A stretch of 64,000 nucleotides of DNA from Pelistega ratti (GCF_009833965.1 NZ_CP047165.1:682001-746000); one strand, 5' to 3'; counted from the first letter of the stretch, positions 48,278 to 56,741 are shown. Program-made: numbers and translations. Notes: generated from the sequence alone by a model not told the origin.

Positions 48278-48847
48278 CAATCTGATGAAGTCGAATTGTT
48301 TACAGAAAATACAAAAATTACAACCAATCGAGATACGGTGGTACTTATGCAGGACCCTGAAATCCGTCGAGCAATTAAAGATTTAACTGTTGCACCTTTG
48401 GCAGATAAAGCTAATGCTGTATTTAAAATTAAGGGTGATGAAATTATTGATAGCACTGATGGAACAAAAGAAGAACAAGTAACAGTTTTAATAGAGAGTG
48501 GTAAGGAAATAGACACGCTAACCAAATTGTCAGAGAACATCGTACAAGAGCCTGATGTGGAAATTAAATCTGGGGCAATGGTGACAATTACTCAAATTAA
48601 TTTCTCATCTGGTGAAAATGGTTGGAAAATGAAATATGACGGTAAAGAACGTGCTGTTGTACTACGAGATATAGCTTTCTTATCGAAAATCAATGCCGAT
48701 CAAGCGAGTTTCCGTAAAGGTGACTGGCTGAAAGTAAATCTAAAAATAATGAAAACCTTTGGTGTTCAAACCAAAACAACATATATAATAACCGAAGTTG
48801 CAGAACACTTGGTCGGCAAAGACCGTAAATTAACAGAAAATGACTAA
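48252..48847 (+). pseudogene. 5'-truncated gene of unknown function
   Basis: An open frame leads out of the IS end with no proper start (TQSDEVELFTENTKITTNRD) and encodes about 190 further residues to DRKLTEND. A TTG at 48296 could in theory start 183 aa. Content is beta-rich and charged (VTITQINFSSGENGWKMKYD). The protein looks like the C-terminal domain of a longer, non-membrane protein, and I do not recognise the family. It overlaps the next gene by 8 nt. Confidence 0.6.
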
Positions 48848-49112
48848 TATTGAATTGCTTACCAACATATTCTTAGCCATAGGGATAGTTTTATCTATTC
48901 CTATGTGGATCTGCGTGGGCGAAAAATTGAGTCAAAAAGTTAGATTATTTTTCTTCCCTATCAAAAAAGTCAAAATCCGTCGTTGGCATAACGATCAGTT
49001 TCTCGGTTATGGAGAATTAGATTTAACCTCTCCAGAGACCTTAGCTGAGCAACTTGAATGAATTGATGCAAATCTAAAGGAACAGCGTGCCAATGGACGA
49101 TAACAAAGATAA
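48840..49112 (+). pseudogene. Small membrane-protein gene with internal TGA
   Basis: A 73-codon frame encodes an N-terminal membrane helix (LLTNIFLAIGIVLSIPMWIC) and a basic stretch (FFFPIKKVKIRRWHNDQF). It meets TGA at 49059-49061, then continues in frame as IDANLKEQRANGR to a TAA that overlaps the next gene's ATG region. The protein-like continuation suggests a recent nonsense mutation, or a short tail that is not translated. Function unknown. Confidence 0.5.
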
Positions 49113-49494
49113 AAATTTTTCTTCCACACAAGCAATTGCGACTTATTCTACGGCAATAGCTGCTATAGCGGTATTTCTTATTAATTGGTTAGCAAGAGAA
49201 GATCTTAAACAACCATTATTATTGCTCAATTCAGCACTAAGTCCGTTATGTGGTTCATTTATCTATTCATGGTCATCAGCTCGTCACTTAACAGCAGAGC
49301 AAGAAGCAACTATCGCTGCGTATAAAGCTGCTTTAAAAGATTTAGATTAGGAACTGAAAAAAGAATTTTATTCACCAGAAGAAAAACAACAGCTAAAAGA
49401 AAAACGAATGAAATTGGTACTTGAATTAACGGATATTCGTAAACAACCCGCAAAATATGTTGTAAGAAATAACACTAATGACAATCCTATTTAA
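49087..49494 (+). pseudogene. Small membrane-protein gene with internal TAG
   Basis: The frame encodes two hydrophobic stretches (AIATYSTAIAAIAVFLINWL and LLLLNSALSPLCGSFIYSWS). It then meets TAG at 49348-49350 and continues in frame as ELKKEFYSPEEKQQLKEKRM to TAA at 49494. The continuation is strongly helical and coding-like. ATG at 49093 (MDDNKDKNF) is an alternative start that overlaps the upstream stop. The gene lies just before the restriction-modification gene, in the same direction. Confidence 0.55.
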
Positions 49495-49550
49495 TTATTC
49501 ATTCACTAGTTTTATAATTATCCTTGCATTACTTATTTAAGGAGCTTAAA

Positions 49551-52500
49551 TTGAACAATTTAGAGAGTATTTTTAATTCAATAGAATTTAAGAATTCACT
49601 AAGTTTCATTGTTGAATTAGTAAAAAGTGATGCTAAAAATTCACCTAATGAAAAAACAATAGAAACAAGATTTGATAATTATCTTTATCAATTATTTCAA
49701 GACTACTTTGTAAAGCTTGGTTATGAGTATAGTCCAATTAAAGAAAAAAGTGTAATTTCCGTTCGTTCAGGAAGAATAGATACTGCGTTATCTAATGTGT
49801 TAATTGAATTTAAACAACCCAAAACACTATCTTCAAAAAAAGACAAGGAATCTGCAATCTTACAAACTCTATCATATCTTGATAGCGAGAACCAAAATAG
49901 TATAAACAAAACTTTTGCTTTACTAACAGACGGTCAGCAATGTGCTATTTTTACAGTAGATAGCAACGGACAAAAAAGATATGAGGATTTTGTTGAAATT
50001 ACTTTAGAACATTACGAGCGTTTAATTAAATCAATCTTAGGTTTAAATCAAAAAACTTTTGATTCAGAAGCATTGGTAAATGATTTTGTAATTAAAAATA
50101 ATTCGCCAATAAGAATATTGGCTAATATCCTTTATCGCAGTATTTACTTAAATAGTACTGAAAAAAGTCAAATGCTTTTAAAGGAATGGAAAAGTTTATT
50201 TAAACTATCTCATAGCGATCAATCACAACAAAAAGATTTAATTGAGAGACGAAAAGCTCTTAGCGAGTATTTATCTTTATCATTGAATGATGTAGATAGT
50301 GAATACAATGCTTTATTCTCTTTGCAAACAGCTTATTCTATACTTATTAAGCTAATAGCATTTAAAGTTGTTTCTGAAATAAAATTTGATAATGCCTTAG
50401 TGAATTACTCTGAAATACTAAATGCAAATTCTTCATCTTTACAGAGAAAAATGGAAGATTTAGAGAGTGGTTCAATTATTCGTGATTACGGAATTCAAAA
50501 CTTACTAGAGGGGGATTTTTTCTCTTGGTACTCTTCTGAGCAGCAATGGAATGAAGAAATTTCAACAGCAATCAAGTTGATTGTCTTAAAATTAAACAAA
50601 TATACAACATTTGATTTTTTTAGCTCTAATTTAAAAGCTAAAGATTTTTTTAAAAATTTATATCAAACTGTAATCCCAAAATCGGTAAGACATTCATTAG
50701 GGGAATACTATACACCTTATTGGTTAGCAAACCATGTTGTTGAAAAGACATTACTTAGTATCAATAATAATCAATGGAGAGCGTTAGATCCGACTTGTGG
50801 TTCAGGCACATTTATCACTATACTTATTGATAAAATCATCAATGAAACTAAAGAAAAATACGATAAAGGTAGTATTCTAAAATCAATAACTTCAAGAGTT
50901 ATTGGTATAGATTTAAATCCTCTTGCGGTATTGACAGCTCGAGTAAACTATTTTTTAAATATAGCTCAGTTTATGAGTTTTGATTCAGAAATAGAAATAC
51001 CAATTTATAGTGGAGATGCTGCATACACACCTGAAGTAGTGTCAATTGATGGTGTTAGATTTATAAAATATTCGCTAAATACTAATATCCCTGTTGAAAA
51101 CGGAGCTGACACATCATTTTCTGTATATTTTCCAGAAGTAGGATTGAAAAATTTAAAGAAATTCTCTCGCTGCATGATAGACATTGAATTAGATATTAAA
51201 TTATTAAGTCCTGTTAATATATTTAATCGTTTAATGTCATTAATACCTTATGAATTAAAAGAAAATGCAACCGTTTGTAGTAAATTAGAGGATTTATCTA
51301 ATAGTTTTATTAGATTTGAGAGCAATAACTGGAATGGCATTTGGGCTAGAATTATTGCAAACTATTTGACAACATCAAAATTAGGTAAATTTGATGCAAT
51401 CGTAGGAAATCCTCCATGGGTAGATTGGAAAAATTTACCATCAGAATATAGAGAAAAAATTAAGTCGTTAGAGGTTACAAACACTATATTTTCTGGTGAT
51501 TATCGAACAGGTGGGATAAATCTTAATATAGCAGCTTTAATCACCAATGTTGTTGCTAGCAATTGGTTAGATAAAAAAGGGGGAATGGGCTTACTAATGC
51601 CTGATACCTTTTTAGTTCAGAAAACATATGAAGGATACAGAAAATTATTATTAAGCAATAATAGAAAAGCTTACTTTAAAGCAATAGATGATTGGTCTAA
51701 GGCTGGCAATCCTTTTGATGGTGTTACACAAAAATTTTATACCTATTACTTTACGAAAACCCCACAAGATTATCAAAAAGGCATACCTATTGATTACTAT
51801 CAAAAATTAAAAGGTGTCAACTCCCAAGTTGAATCTCTTGATTTTCAAGCTTCTTTCTCGGTTGAAAAAGGAAAAGCTATACAAACAAGTGAAGATACAA
51901 CTAATTTTTGCCTAATTCATAATAATGCAAATTTAACCATTGAGAATCTAAAATTAATAAGCTCTAATCTATCAGATTATCGTGGTAGAGAGGGTATTGA
52001 GTTTTATCCGCAAGAGCTAGTGCTTTACGAGTATGTAGAAAGAGGAAGAGAAACAAATACAACCGTCACACTAAAGAACGTTCAAGTTAAAAAATCAAAG
52101 TTTAAAGTACCTCAATCTCAAATTTTTATTGAGAAAATTTACTTAAAACCTCTTGTTCGTGGTGTTGACATAACTCCATTTAATATTAATAGTAAATATA
52201 TTGTTCCATTTGCTTATGACTCAGAATATAGTAAAAGAGTAGCTATAAAAGAAAATGTATTAAGAGAAAAATCACCTTTATTATTTAAGCATTTTTCTTT
52301 GCATAAGGAGCTATTTGAATCTCAAAATCATTATAGTAAGAAGATAATTAATGGAAATCATATTCCATATTATTCTATGGCAAGAGTTGGAGATTACACA
52401 TTTGCCCCTTATCACGTTGCATTTAGAGATAATACGCGAAATGTGGCTTGTGTTGTTAGTGAAATAGAGATGCCTTGGGGTGAAAAAGTTGCTCCAGTTT

Positions 52501-52817
52501 TTCAGAATCACGCTGTTACAATTTCTCAAAGACCTAATGGAGAATATATTTCTTTAGATGAGGCATATTATATTGCTGGTATTATAAATAGCGATGTAGT
52601 CTGTGAATTTGTAAAAATCTCTTCAGATGGTCGTTCTTATCCAATACATCCTAGGTATAGGATTCCGCTTTACGGAAATGAAAAAATATTGGAATATCAA
52701 GATAAGATAATTGAGTTATCAAAAAAAGCTCATAATAATTATTTTGATGAAAAATTGATAAAAACGATTACAAAAGAAATAAGCTCAATTTACCTTGAAA
52801 TGTTGCAGATGCTATAA
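49551..52817 (+). CDS. Type IIG restriction-modification enzyme (single-chain)
   Basis: A 1088-aa protein combining nuclease, N6-adenine methyltransferase and target recognition. The N-terminal PD-(D/E)xK nuclease has Asp in RSGRIDTALS and E-x-K in NVLIEFKQPK (about residues 77-88). The SAM motif is LDPTCGSGTF near residue 413 and the catalytic NPPW near 620. The C-terminal third carries the target-recognition region, with repeated Arg/Tyr motifs (FRDNTRNVACVV). I chose TTG 49551 because AAGGAG precedes it. No separate S or R subunit lies nearby. AT-rich, unlike the backbone, which fits horizontal gain. Confidence 0.88.
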   Translation: MNNLESIFNSIEFKNSLSFIVELVKSDAKNSPNEKTIETRFDNYLYQLFQDYFVKLGYEYSPIKEKSVISVRSGRIDTALSNVLIEFKQPKTLSSKKDKESAILQTLSYLDSENQNSINKTFALLTDGQQCAIFTVDSNGQKRYEDFVEITLEHYERLIKSILGLNQKTFDSEALVNDFVIKNNSPIRILANILYRSIYLNSTEKSQMLLKEWKSLFKLSHSDQSQQKDLIERRKALSEYLSLSLNDVDSEYNALFSLQTAYSILIKLIAFKVVSEIKFDNALVNYSEILNANSSSLQRKMEDLESGSIIRDYGIQNLLEGDFFSWYSSEQQWNEEISTAIKLIVLKLNKYTTFDFFSSNLKAKDFFKNLYQTVIPKSVRHSLGEYYTPYWLANHVVEKTLLSINNNQWRALDPTCGSGTFITILIDKIINETKEKYDKGSILKSITSRVIGIDLNPLAVLTARVNYFLNIAQFMSFDSEIEIPIYSGDAAYTPEVVSIDGVRFIKYSLNTNIPVENGADTSFSVYFPEVGLKNLKKFSRCMIDIELDIKLLSPVNIFNRLMSLIPYELKENATVCSKLEDLSNSFIRFESNNWNGIWARIIANYLTTSKLGKFDAIVGNPPWVDWKNLPSEYREKIKSLEVTNTIFSGDYRTGGINLNIAALITNVVASNWLDKKGGMGLLMPDTFLVQKTYEGYRKLLLSNNRKAYFKAIDDWSKAGNPFDGVTQKFYTYYFTKTPQDYQKGIPIDYYQKLKGVNSQVESLDFQASFSVEKGKAIQTSEDTTNFCLIHNNANLTIENLKLISSNLSDYRGREGIEFYPQELVLYEYVERGRETNTTVTLKNVQVKKSKFKVPQSQIFIEKIYLKPLVRGVDITPFNINSKYIVPFAYDSEYSKRVAIKENVLREKSPLLFKHFSLHKELFESQNHYSKKIINGNHIPYYSMARVGDYTFAPYHVAFRDNTRNVACVVSEIEMPWGEKVAPVFQNHAVTISQRPNGEYISLDEAYYIAGIINSDVVCEFVKISSDGRSYPIHPRYRIPLYGNEKILEYQDKIIELSKKAHNNYFDEKLIKTITKEISSIYLEMLQML

Positions 52818-52875
52818 ACAAAGGCGGTTTTTAACCACCTTTCAAATCTTGTAAATTAAGTTTTAAAATTTATGA

Positions 52876-53171
52876 TTACTTTTGCATTTCAGACAATGCT
52901 TTAAAAGACACATCAAACGCAGTTTGCGTATCATTCGACATCATTCGGTAATGATTGATAAGAGCTTGTTCTTTTGCTTCTAATTCATCATTAGGCAAGC
53001 TGCGGTACATTTTCCCTTCACCAGTAAGCAACCAGTTAATGTCAATATTCATCGTTTCTTTTAACTTGATTAGGGCTTCTACGTTTGGTTCTCTTTCATT
53101 ACGCAAATAATTTTGAACGGAACGATAAGGAATGCCAGAGATTTCCGAGAATGCTTTGATATTCAAATTTT
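52876..53171 (-). pseudogene. 3' part of a phage-type HTH repressor, cut by IS1595
   Basis: About 96 residues remain, beginning NIKAFSEISGIPYRSVQNYL and continuing REPNVEALIKLKETMNIDIN-WLLTGEGKMY. This is the helix-turn-helix of a CI-like regulator followed by a short C-terminal helix. The usual first turn is missing because the IS starts at 53172; a TTG at the junction is not a convincing start. The gene is therefore probably not functional. Confidence 0.65.
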
Positions 53172-53884
53172 GGGGCTGTATTAGATTAGCCCTAAATTTT
53201 ACACCATTTTCTCAGCATTTTTAACTGCTCTTTTGGTGTTCCAAAGTTAAACCGAAACTCACATTCTTTCAAGAATAAAGCAAAGTATTTTCGGTCTATT
53301 CCATTATACTTACGAAGCACTCTTTTTGCTTGACTCCAGAAGTTTTCTATACCATTAATATGGTTTTGTCTTATAGCAAACTGCTTAGTATGATTAATCC
53401 GTTGATGATGAAATCCATTCACATCAAGGGTATTATAACTGGGACATGTATCGGTATAAACCCAGCTATCTGGTTTGATTTTCCTTTTAATAACAGGTAG
53501 TAAGGTCTTACTTTTCGTGTCCTGTACGATAAGCGTAAAAACCTTACCTTGCCTTTTCAATATCCCAAATACCGCTACTTTACCTGTTGCCCCTCACCCT
53601 CGTTTCCCCTTTCGTTTACCACCAAAATAACTCTCATCAAGTTCTACTGCACCTTCAAAAATTTCATCCGCTTCTAAGGTTAAATAATAATTAATGATCT
53701 CTCTAATTTTACGATAAAAGAGTGCAGCTGAATTAGGATTAATACCCAGTATATCGGCTGCTGATCGAGCGGTTACTTCTAGTACAAAAAATTCAAGTAA
53801 TTTTCTTTGTATAGATTTCCTTAATTTACAATAACTTATCTTCATTTTTATAGACTAACATAACTGCTAATCTAATACAGCCCC
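53172..53884 (-). mobile_element. IS1595-family (IS1016-like) insertion sequence
   Basis: A 713-bp element bounded by perfect 18-bp inverted repeats, GGGGCTGTATTAGATTAG and its complement. The flanking octamers differ (CAAATTTT at left, AAATATTT at right), whereas this family normally makes 8-bp duplications. Both flanking genes are truncated at the ends. It encodes one transposase that carries an internal stop. Confidence 0.88.
53192..53845 (-). pseudogene. IS1595-family transposase with in-frame TGA
   Basis: The frame starts at 53845 (KISYCKLRKSIQRKLLEFFV), passes ARSAADILGINPNSAALFYR and EGAVELDESYFGGKRKGKRG, then meets TGA at 53594-53596. It continues without shift as GATGKVAVFGILKRQGK and TDTCPSYNTLDVNGFHHQRI to 53192. 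The DDE-like core (ELDESYFGG, TDTCPSY, NHINGIENFWSQ) is otherwise intact. Relatives have Arg at the stop, so a CGA to TGA change is likely. The element may be immobile. Confidence 0.82.
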
Positions 53885-54250
53885 AAATATTTTATTAAGA
53901 TTACGCGGTGAAGTACAATACTGATCAGCAATTGCCATAATAGGTGTTGTTATTAACTCCCCTGTTTGAATCTTTAATACGATATTATTAACGATGATAG
54001 ATTGCTTAGAAATATCATGATATTTTGGGGCATATTCAGGTTTACAACGTAAACAAGGGCGAAACCCTTCGGCAATCGCCTCCTCTCTGGTATCAAAGTA
54101 CTTTACATTCTTTTCTAATGGTAACTTTGCAGGGCATATCGTCCGACAAAAAATACCAGTGGATTTAACAGCAATAAAAAACTTCCCATCAAATCTTGGA
54201 TCTCGGCTAAGCCTTGCTTGTTGGTAAATTTGAATTGGCATAGTACCCAT
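53885..54250 (-). pseudogene. 5' part of an Ada/AlkA-type DNA repair gene, cut by IS1595
   Basis: The visible 122 residues hold an Ada metal-binding domain (four Cys: GIFCRTICPAK and RPCLRCKPEY). The start of an AraC-type helix-turn-helix follows (PIMAIADQYCTSPRNLNKIF), then IS sequence. In intact relatives a glycosylase or methyltransferase domain follows, so catalysis is lost. The ATG at 54250 with AAAGGG upstream is a normal start. Confidence 0.75.
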
Positions 54251-54448
54251 ATAATAATCCCTTTACTTCTATTTCTAAATAGTCTATAGGATTTTAAGAG
54301 GGGCTATTTTACAAAAATCGGAACGTAATGATAAATGGAAAGAAATAAAAACTAATAATAGTGCTTTTATTATTTTTTGATAAATAGGAAAGTTAAAAAT
54401 CAAATGCTAAGTATTTTAAGTTAAACCTCTCACCCTCCCTATCTAGTT

Positions 54449-54919
54449 TTAATCAATAGCTCTAACCAATCTACCTTGCCCATAAACTTCCAAAGAAGTA
54501 CAATCGCCCATCATTCTTATCATACGAAAATAATCCTCAGAATCCACATCATCAGCAATAAAATAACGCCCATCTTTAAATAAAACAATAAACCGCATTT
54601 TATAAGCAACAACCCTCTCTTTTGGAGGAAAAAGAAGATCAGTAAACATTGCTGCACCTACACCAATAGCTGCACCTAAAGACCCCCCCAAAGCACCAAC
54701 TCCACCCCATAATAGCTTATTTGTTTTAGGTAGTTCTTCACTCTCTGAGTCAACTGAGATAAGTCTTAGCTCTTGGCACTGGTCATAATATATGGTTGTT
54801 GCATCAGATATATCATTTACCGTACGTTTAGCATTAGGAAGCCAAAAACTACCAAGTTCTATTGAACCGTACGTTCCAGATGCAAAATTAGTATCTATTA
54901 TATTAAATCGACCAAACAT
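54449..54919 (-). CDS. Glycine-zipper protein of unknown family (copy 1)
   Basis: A 156-aa protein starting MFGRFNIIDTNFASGTYGSI. It has a glycine-zipper membrane-active segment (GGVGALGGSLGAAIGVGAAM) flanked by soluble alpha/beta parts and an ending FKDGRYFIADDVDSEDYFRM. It is clearly related to 54967-55410 and to the remnant at 55458. A strong AGGGAGG precedes the ATG. I do not recognise the family. Prophage moron or exclusion functions are possible but only inferred. Confidence 0.6.
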   Translation of the reverse strand: MFGRFNIIDTNFASGTYGSIELGSFWLPNAKRTVNDISDATTIYYDQCQELRLISVDSESEELPKTNKLLWGGVGALGGSLGAAIGVGAAMFTDLLFPPKERVVAYKMRFIVLFKDGRYFIADDVDSEDYFRMIRMMGDCTSLEVYGQGRLVRAID

Positions 54920-54990
54920 ACCAACCTCCCTAAAAAATCCTATAGCATTTTACATTGGGCTTTTATTTAATGCACAAACTTAACAACAGA
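54916..54990 (-). repeat. Duplicated leader, copy 1
   Basis: About 70 bp beginning at the ATG of the downstream copy and extending into the 3' end of the neighbouring gene (CCTCCCTAAAAAATCCTATA ... AATGCACAAACTTAACAACA) recurs at 55407-55481 with few changes. It contains the ribosome site AGGGAGG and perhaps a promoter (TATAG-type -10). It shows the unit of the tandem duplication. Confidence 0.75.
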
Positions 54991-55410
54991 ATAATTATCA
55001 AAAACTTGCACTTTGGCTAAGTTTTGTATACTCTTTACCATTGTTTTGTAGTCCTCTTGTTCACTAACACCCACAAAATACAACCCATCTTTAAATCGTA
55101 CACTAAACTCAATATCATACCCAACTACTTTTGTCCCGGGCGGATTAAAATAATCATAAACCATTCCTGATAATACACCTAAAACAGCCCCTATAGGACC
55201 AGCAGGAGCACCAAGAATACCTAATAAGAATTTATTCGATTTAGGAGCTTGCTCTGTTTGTACATATCCGTTAAGTAATCTTATCTCACTACAGTTTTCA
55301 TAAGAGAACAAGGCTCTATCTAATTGATGTGCTTCTGGTAGTAAAAAACCATAAACACCATCATTTCCCCTTGTACCCGACAAGAAATTGCTATCTATGA
55401 TTTTAAACAT
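54967..55410 (-). CDS. Glycine-zipper protein of unknown family (copy 2)
   Basis: A 147-aa paralogue of the preceding gene: MFKIIDSNFLSGTRGNDGVY, a glycine-zipper stretch LGILGAPAGPIGAVLGVLSG, and an ending VRFKDGLYFVGVSEQEDYKT. Its leader, containing ATCCTATAGCATTTTACATT on the plus strand, is almost identical to that of copy 1, so the pair arose by tandem duplication. Function unknown. Confidence 0.6.
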   Translation of the reverse strand: MFKIIDSNFLSGTRGNDGVYGFLLPEAHQLDRALFSYENCSEIRLLNGYVQTEQAPKSNKFLLGILGAPAGPIGAVLGVLSGMVYDYFNPPGTKVVGYDIEFSVRFKDGLYFVGVSEQEDYKTMVKSIQNLAKVQVFDNYSVVKFVH

Positions 55411-55481
55411 ACCAACCTCCCTAAAAAATCCTATAGCATTTTACATTGGGCTTTTACTTAATGCACAAACTTAACAACATC
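55407..55481 (-). repeat. Duplicated leader, copy 2
   Basis: Near-identical counterpart of 54916-54990, lying upstream of the second glycine-zipper gene and covering the 3' end of the third, truncated copy. Confidence 0.75.
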
Positions 55482-55623
55482 ATAATCACCAAAAATCTGT
55501 AATGTTTCAAATGCTTGTATATATCTTATCATTTGTTGGTAATCCTCTTTTCTCATAGTACCTACAAAATAAGAACCATCTTTAAATAACACCACAAATT
55601 CAACATCATACCCACTCAATTGT
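55458..55623 (-). pseudogene. Truncated third glycine-zipper paralogue
   Basis: The minus strand reads LSGYDVEFVVLFKDGSYFVG then EDYQQMIRYIQAFETLQIFG and DYDVVKFVH, stopping at 55458. This matches the last about 55 residues of the 54967 gene. No N-terminal part or start is present. The order shows that the array once had at least three units. Confidence 0.62.
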
Positions 55624-55760
55624 CAAAACAAATAATAACCTATTGATATTAAATAAGATTTAAATATTATTTTTGATACTCTACCGTTAAATTTACCGTT
55701 AATACTTAGCTATAAAGCAATAAGGAATATATGTTTAGCAACCTAATGCATACTATATTA

Positions 55761-56249
55761 TCACTCTTTATGAATACTCTCTACATAATCCTGTAAAGCA
55801 TTTAACTGTCTAATAGCCTTATCTCCTCTTTCTGTTATTCCGATAAGGCGTTGAGCAGTTCCTCTGTCAATGTCGGCATATGCTTTTGCATTGTCCACGC
55901 TGGTGGTTTGGGTATTTTGGCGGGTGCATACACTGGCTTGATTGATGGCGACACGCAACCGCTTATTGCCAGTGCTAATATTATGTTTAAGCCGATTAAT
56001 TTCAGTTTGTGCATGGTTTAATTCCTCGTAGTGTTTTTTATCAAGTTCATTTACAGTAGATTGCCATTTAGCCTCTAAGGCTCTAGCTTCTTCATTTCGT
56101 TTAGCTATTTCATTGTTCATTACTGTTTTCATAGCGTTATAGCCTTGATTGTACTGATACCGACCATAAAGCAAGCAAGCGGAAATAGCAGAGACAACAA
56201 TAACCCCTCCTAAAATAGCTTTATTTTTCATATTATTTATAATCATCAT
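55761..56249 (-). CDS. Phage Rz-type inner-membrane spanin
   Basis: A 162-aa i-spanin with one N-terminal membrane helix (ILGGVIVVSAISACLLYGRY), a long periplasmic coiled coil (EEARALEAKWQSTVNELDKK, LNHAQTEINRLKHNISTGNK) and a conserved end (DRGTAQRLIGITERGDKAIR). Spanins join inner and outer membranes in the last step of lysis. AAGGA precedes adjacent ATGs at 56249 and 56246. It encloses the Rz1 gene in another frame. Confidence 0.85.
   Translation of the reverse strand: MMIINNMKNKAILGGVIVVSAISACLLYGRYQYNQGYNAMKTVMNNEIAKRNEEARALEAKWQSTVNELDKKHYEELNHAQTEINRLKHNISTGNKRLRVAINQASVCTRQNTQTTSVDNAKAYADIDRGTAQRLIGITERGDKAIRQLNALQDYVESIHKE
55835..56014 (-). CDS. Rz1-type outer-membrane lipoprotein spanin embedded in Rz
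   Basis: A 59-aa frame, +1 to Rz, starts MHKLKLIGLNIILALAISGC with GAGGA upstream. A signal peptide ends in a lipobox I-S-G-C, so Cys20 would be lipidated. The mature part is proline-rich (PSIKPVYAPAKIPKPPAW), exactly as expected for an o-spanin. Embedded position inside Rz is also classic for lambda-like phages. The frame is too short to be noticed by length filters. Confidence 0.85.
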   Translation of the reverse strand: MHKLKLIGLNIILALAISGCVSPSIKPVYAPAKIPKPPAWTMQKHMPTLTEELLNALSE

Positions 56250-56256
56250 ATTTTCC

Positions 56257-56436
56257 TTAATTATTTATTAAATCTTTAATTGCCATAATAAAATTAGGCA
56301 ACCACCATAACACAATCGGTACAACAGTAGCAAAACATAATGTCCAGATAGTTTTACGGATTTCTTTCGATGGCATATTTTCAGTTTGCATAAACATTCC
56401 TAGCAATTTAAACATAAATCGGTTATACTCTTTCAT
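56257..56436 (-). CDS. Small phage membrane protein (59 aa)
   Basis: Starts MKEYNRFMFKLLGMFMQTEN and has one hydrophobic span, TIWTLCFATVVPIVLWWLPN, followed by MAIKDLINN. The stop overlaps the Rz ribosome site, so it is in the lysis transcript. It resembles the two other small ORFs upstream in size and layout (short amphipathic N-terminus, one span, short basic tail). Candidate second holin, antiholin or lysis regulator; function unknown. Confidence 0.65.
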   Translation of the reverse strand: MKEYNRFMFKLLGMFMQTENMPSKEIRKTIWTLCFATVVPIVLWWLPNFIMAIKDLINN

Positions 56437-56469
56437 GAATTAGAATTCCTTTACATGAGGATATTTATC

Positions 56470-56499
56470 ACCCAGCAAGAGTTCTCGCTCAAGCTGGGT
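56470..56499. repeat. Hairpin A of the small-ORF cluster
   Basis: ACCCAGC / GCTGGGT with an inner GAG-CTC pairing and a 6-nt loop (TTCTCG), followed on the plus strand by T5. It has the same architecture as the hairpin at 56701-56732. It lies after the stop of the 56508-56681 gene. Confidence 0.65.
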
Positions 56500-56507
56500 T
56501 TTTATCA

Positions 56508-56681
56508 CTATCGAATAGATTGAATAAAATCAGGCAATACGGCTACTAACCCCACGATAAAACTACATATCAACACCGCCCATAAAAAGTATCCTACTTT
56601 TTTGGATTTATCCATTAATTCAAGCATTTTTCTTAGCTCCTTGATTAATTTAAAAAAAGACAATACAATATCCATAAACAT
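56508..56681 (-). CDS. Small phage membrane protein (57 aa)
   Basis: Starts MFMDIVLSFFKLIKELRKML with AGGAAG upstream. Residues 20-27 (ELMDKSKK) precede one membrane span, VGYFLWAVLICSFIVGLVAV, and an ending DFIQSIR. Its N-terminal MLELMDKSKK resembles EMLDKYEQSK of the 48-aa neighbour. It is bracketed by the two similar hairpins. Function unknown. Confidence 0.65.
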   Translation of the reverse strand: MFMDIVLSFFKLIKELRKMLELMDKSKKVGYFLWAVLICSFIVGLVAVLPDFIQSIR

Positions 56682-56700
56682 ATAATTCTTCCTAATAAAA

Positions 56701-56732
56701 AACCCAGTACGAGTTGCCGCTCAAACTGGGTT
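56701..56732 (-). repeat. Hairpin B of the small-ORF cluster
   Basis: AACCCAGT / ACTGGGTT with an inner GAG-CTC pairing and a TTGCCG loop; on the minus strand it is followed by a T-rich run (TTTTTTATT). It may end the 56742-56888 gene's transcript. Confidence 0.7.
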
Positions 56733-56741
56733 TAATTTTTA

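Noticed and set aside
28306..53596. Genetic recoding of TGA as a sense codon
   Set aside because: Backbone genes such as nagZ and rluD end at TGA and read normally. The interrupted genes are all in mobile or accessory DNA.
55680..55705. Short direct repeat TACCGTTAA near the end of the prophage as an attachment site
   Set aside because: Only nine bases, no integrase or tRNA gene nearby, and no second copy at another border that I can see.
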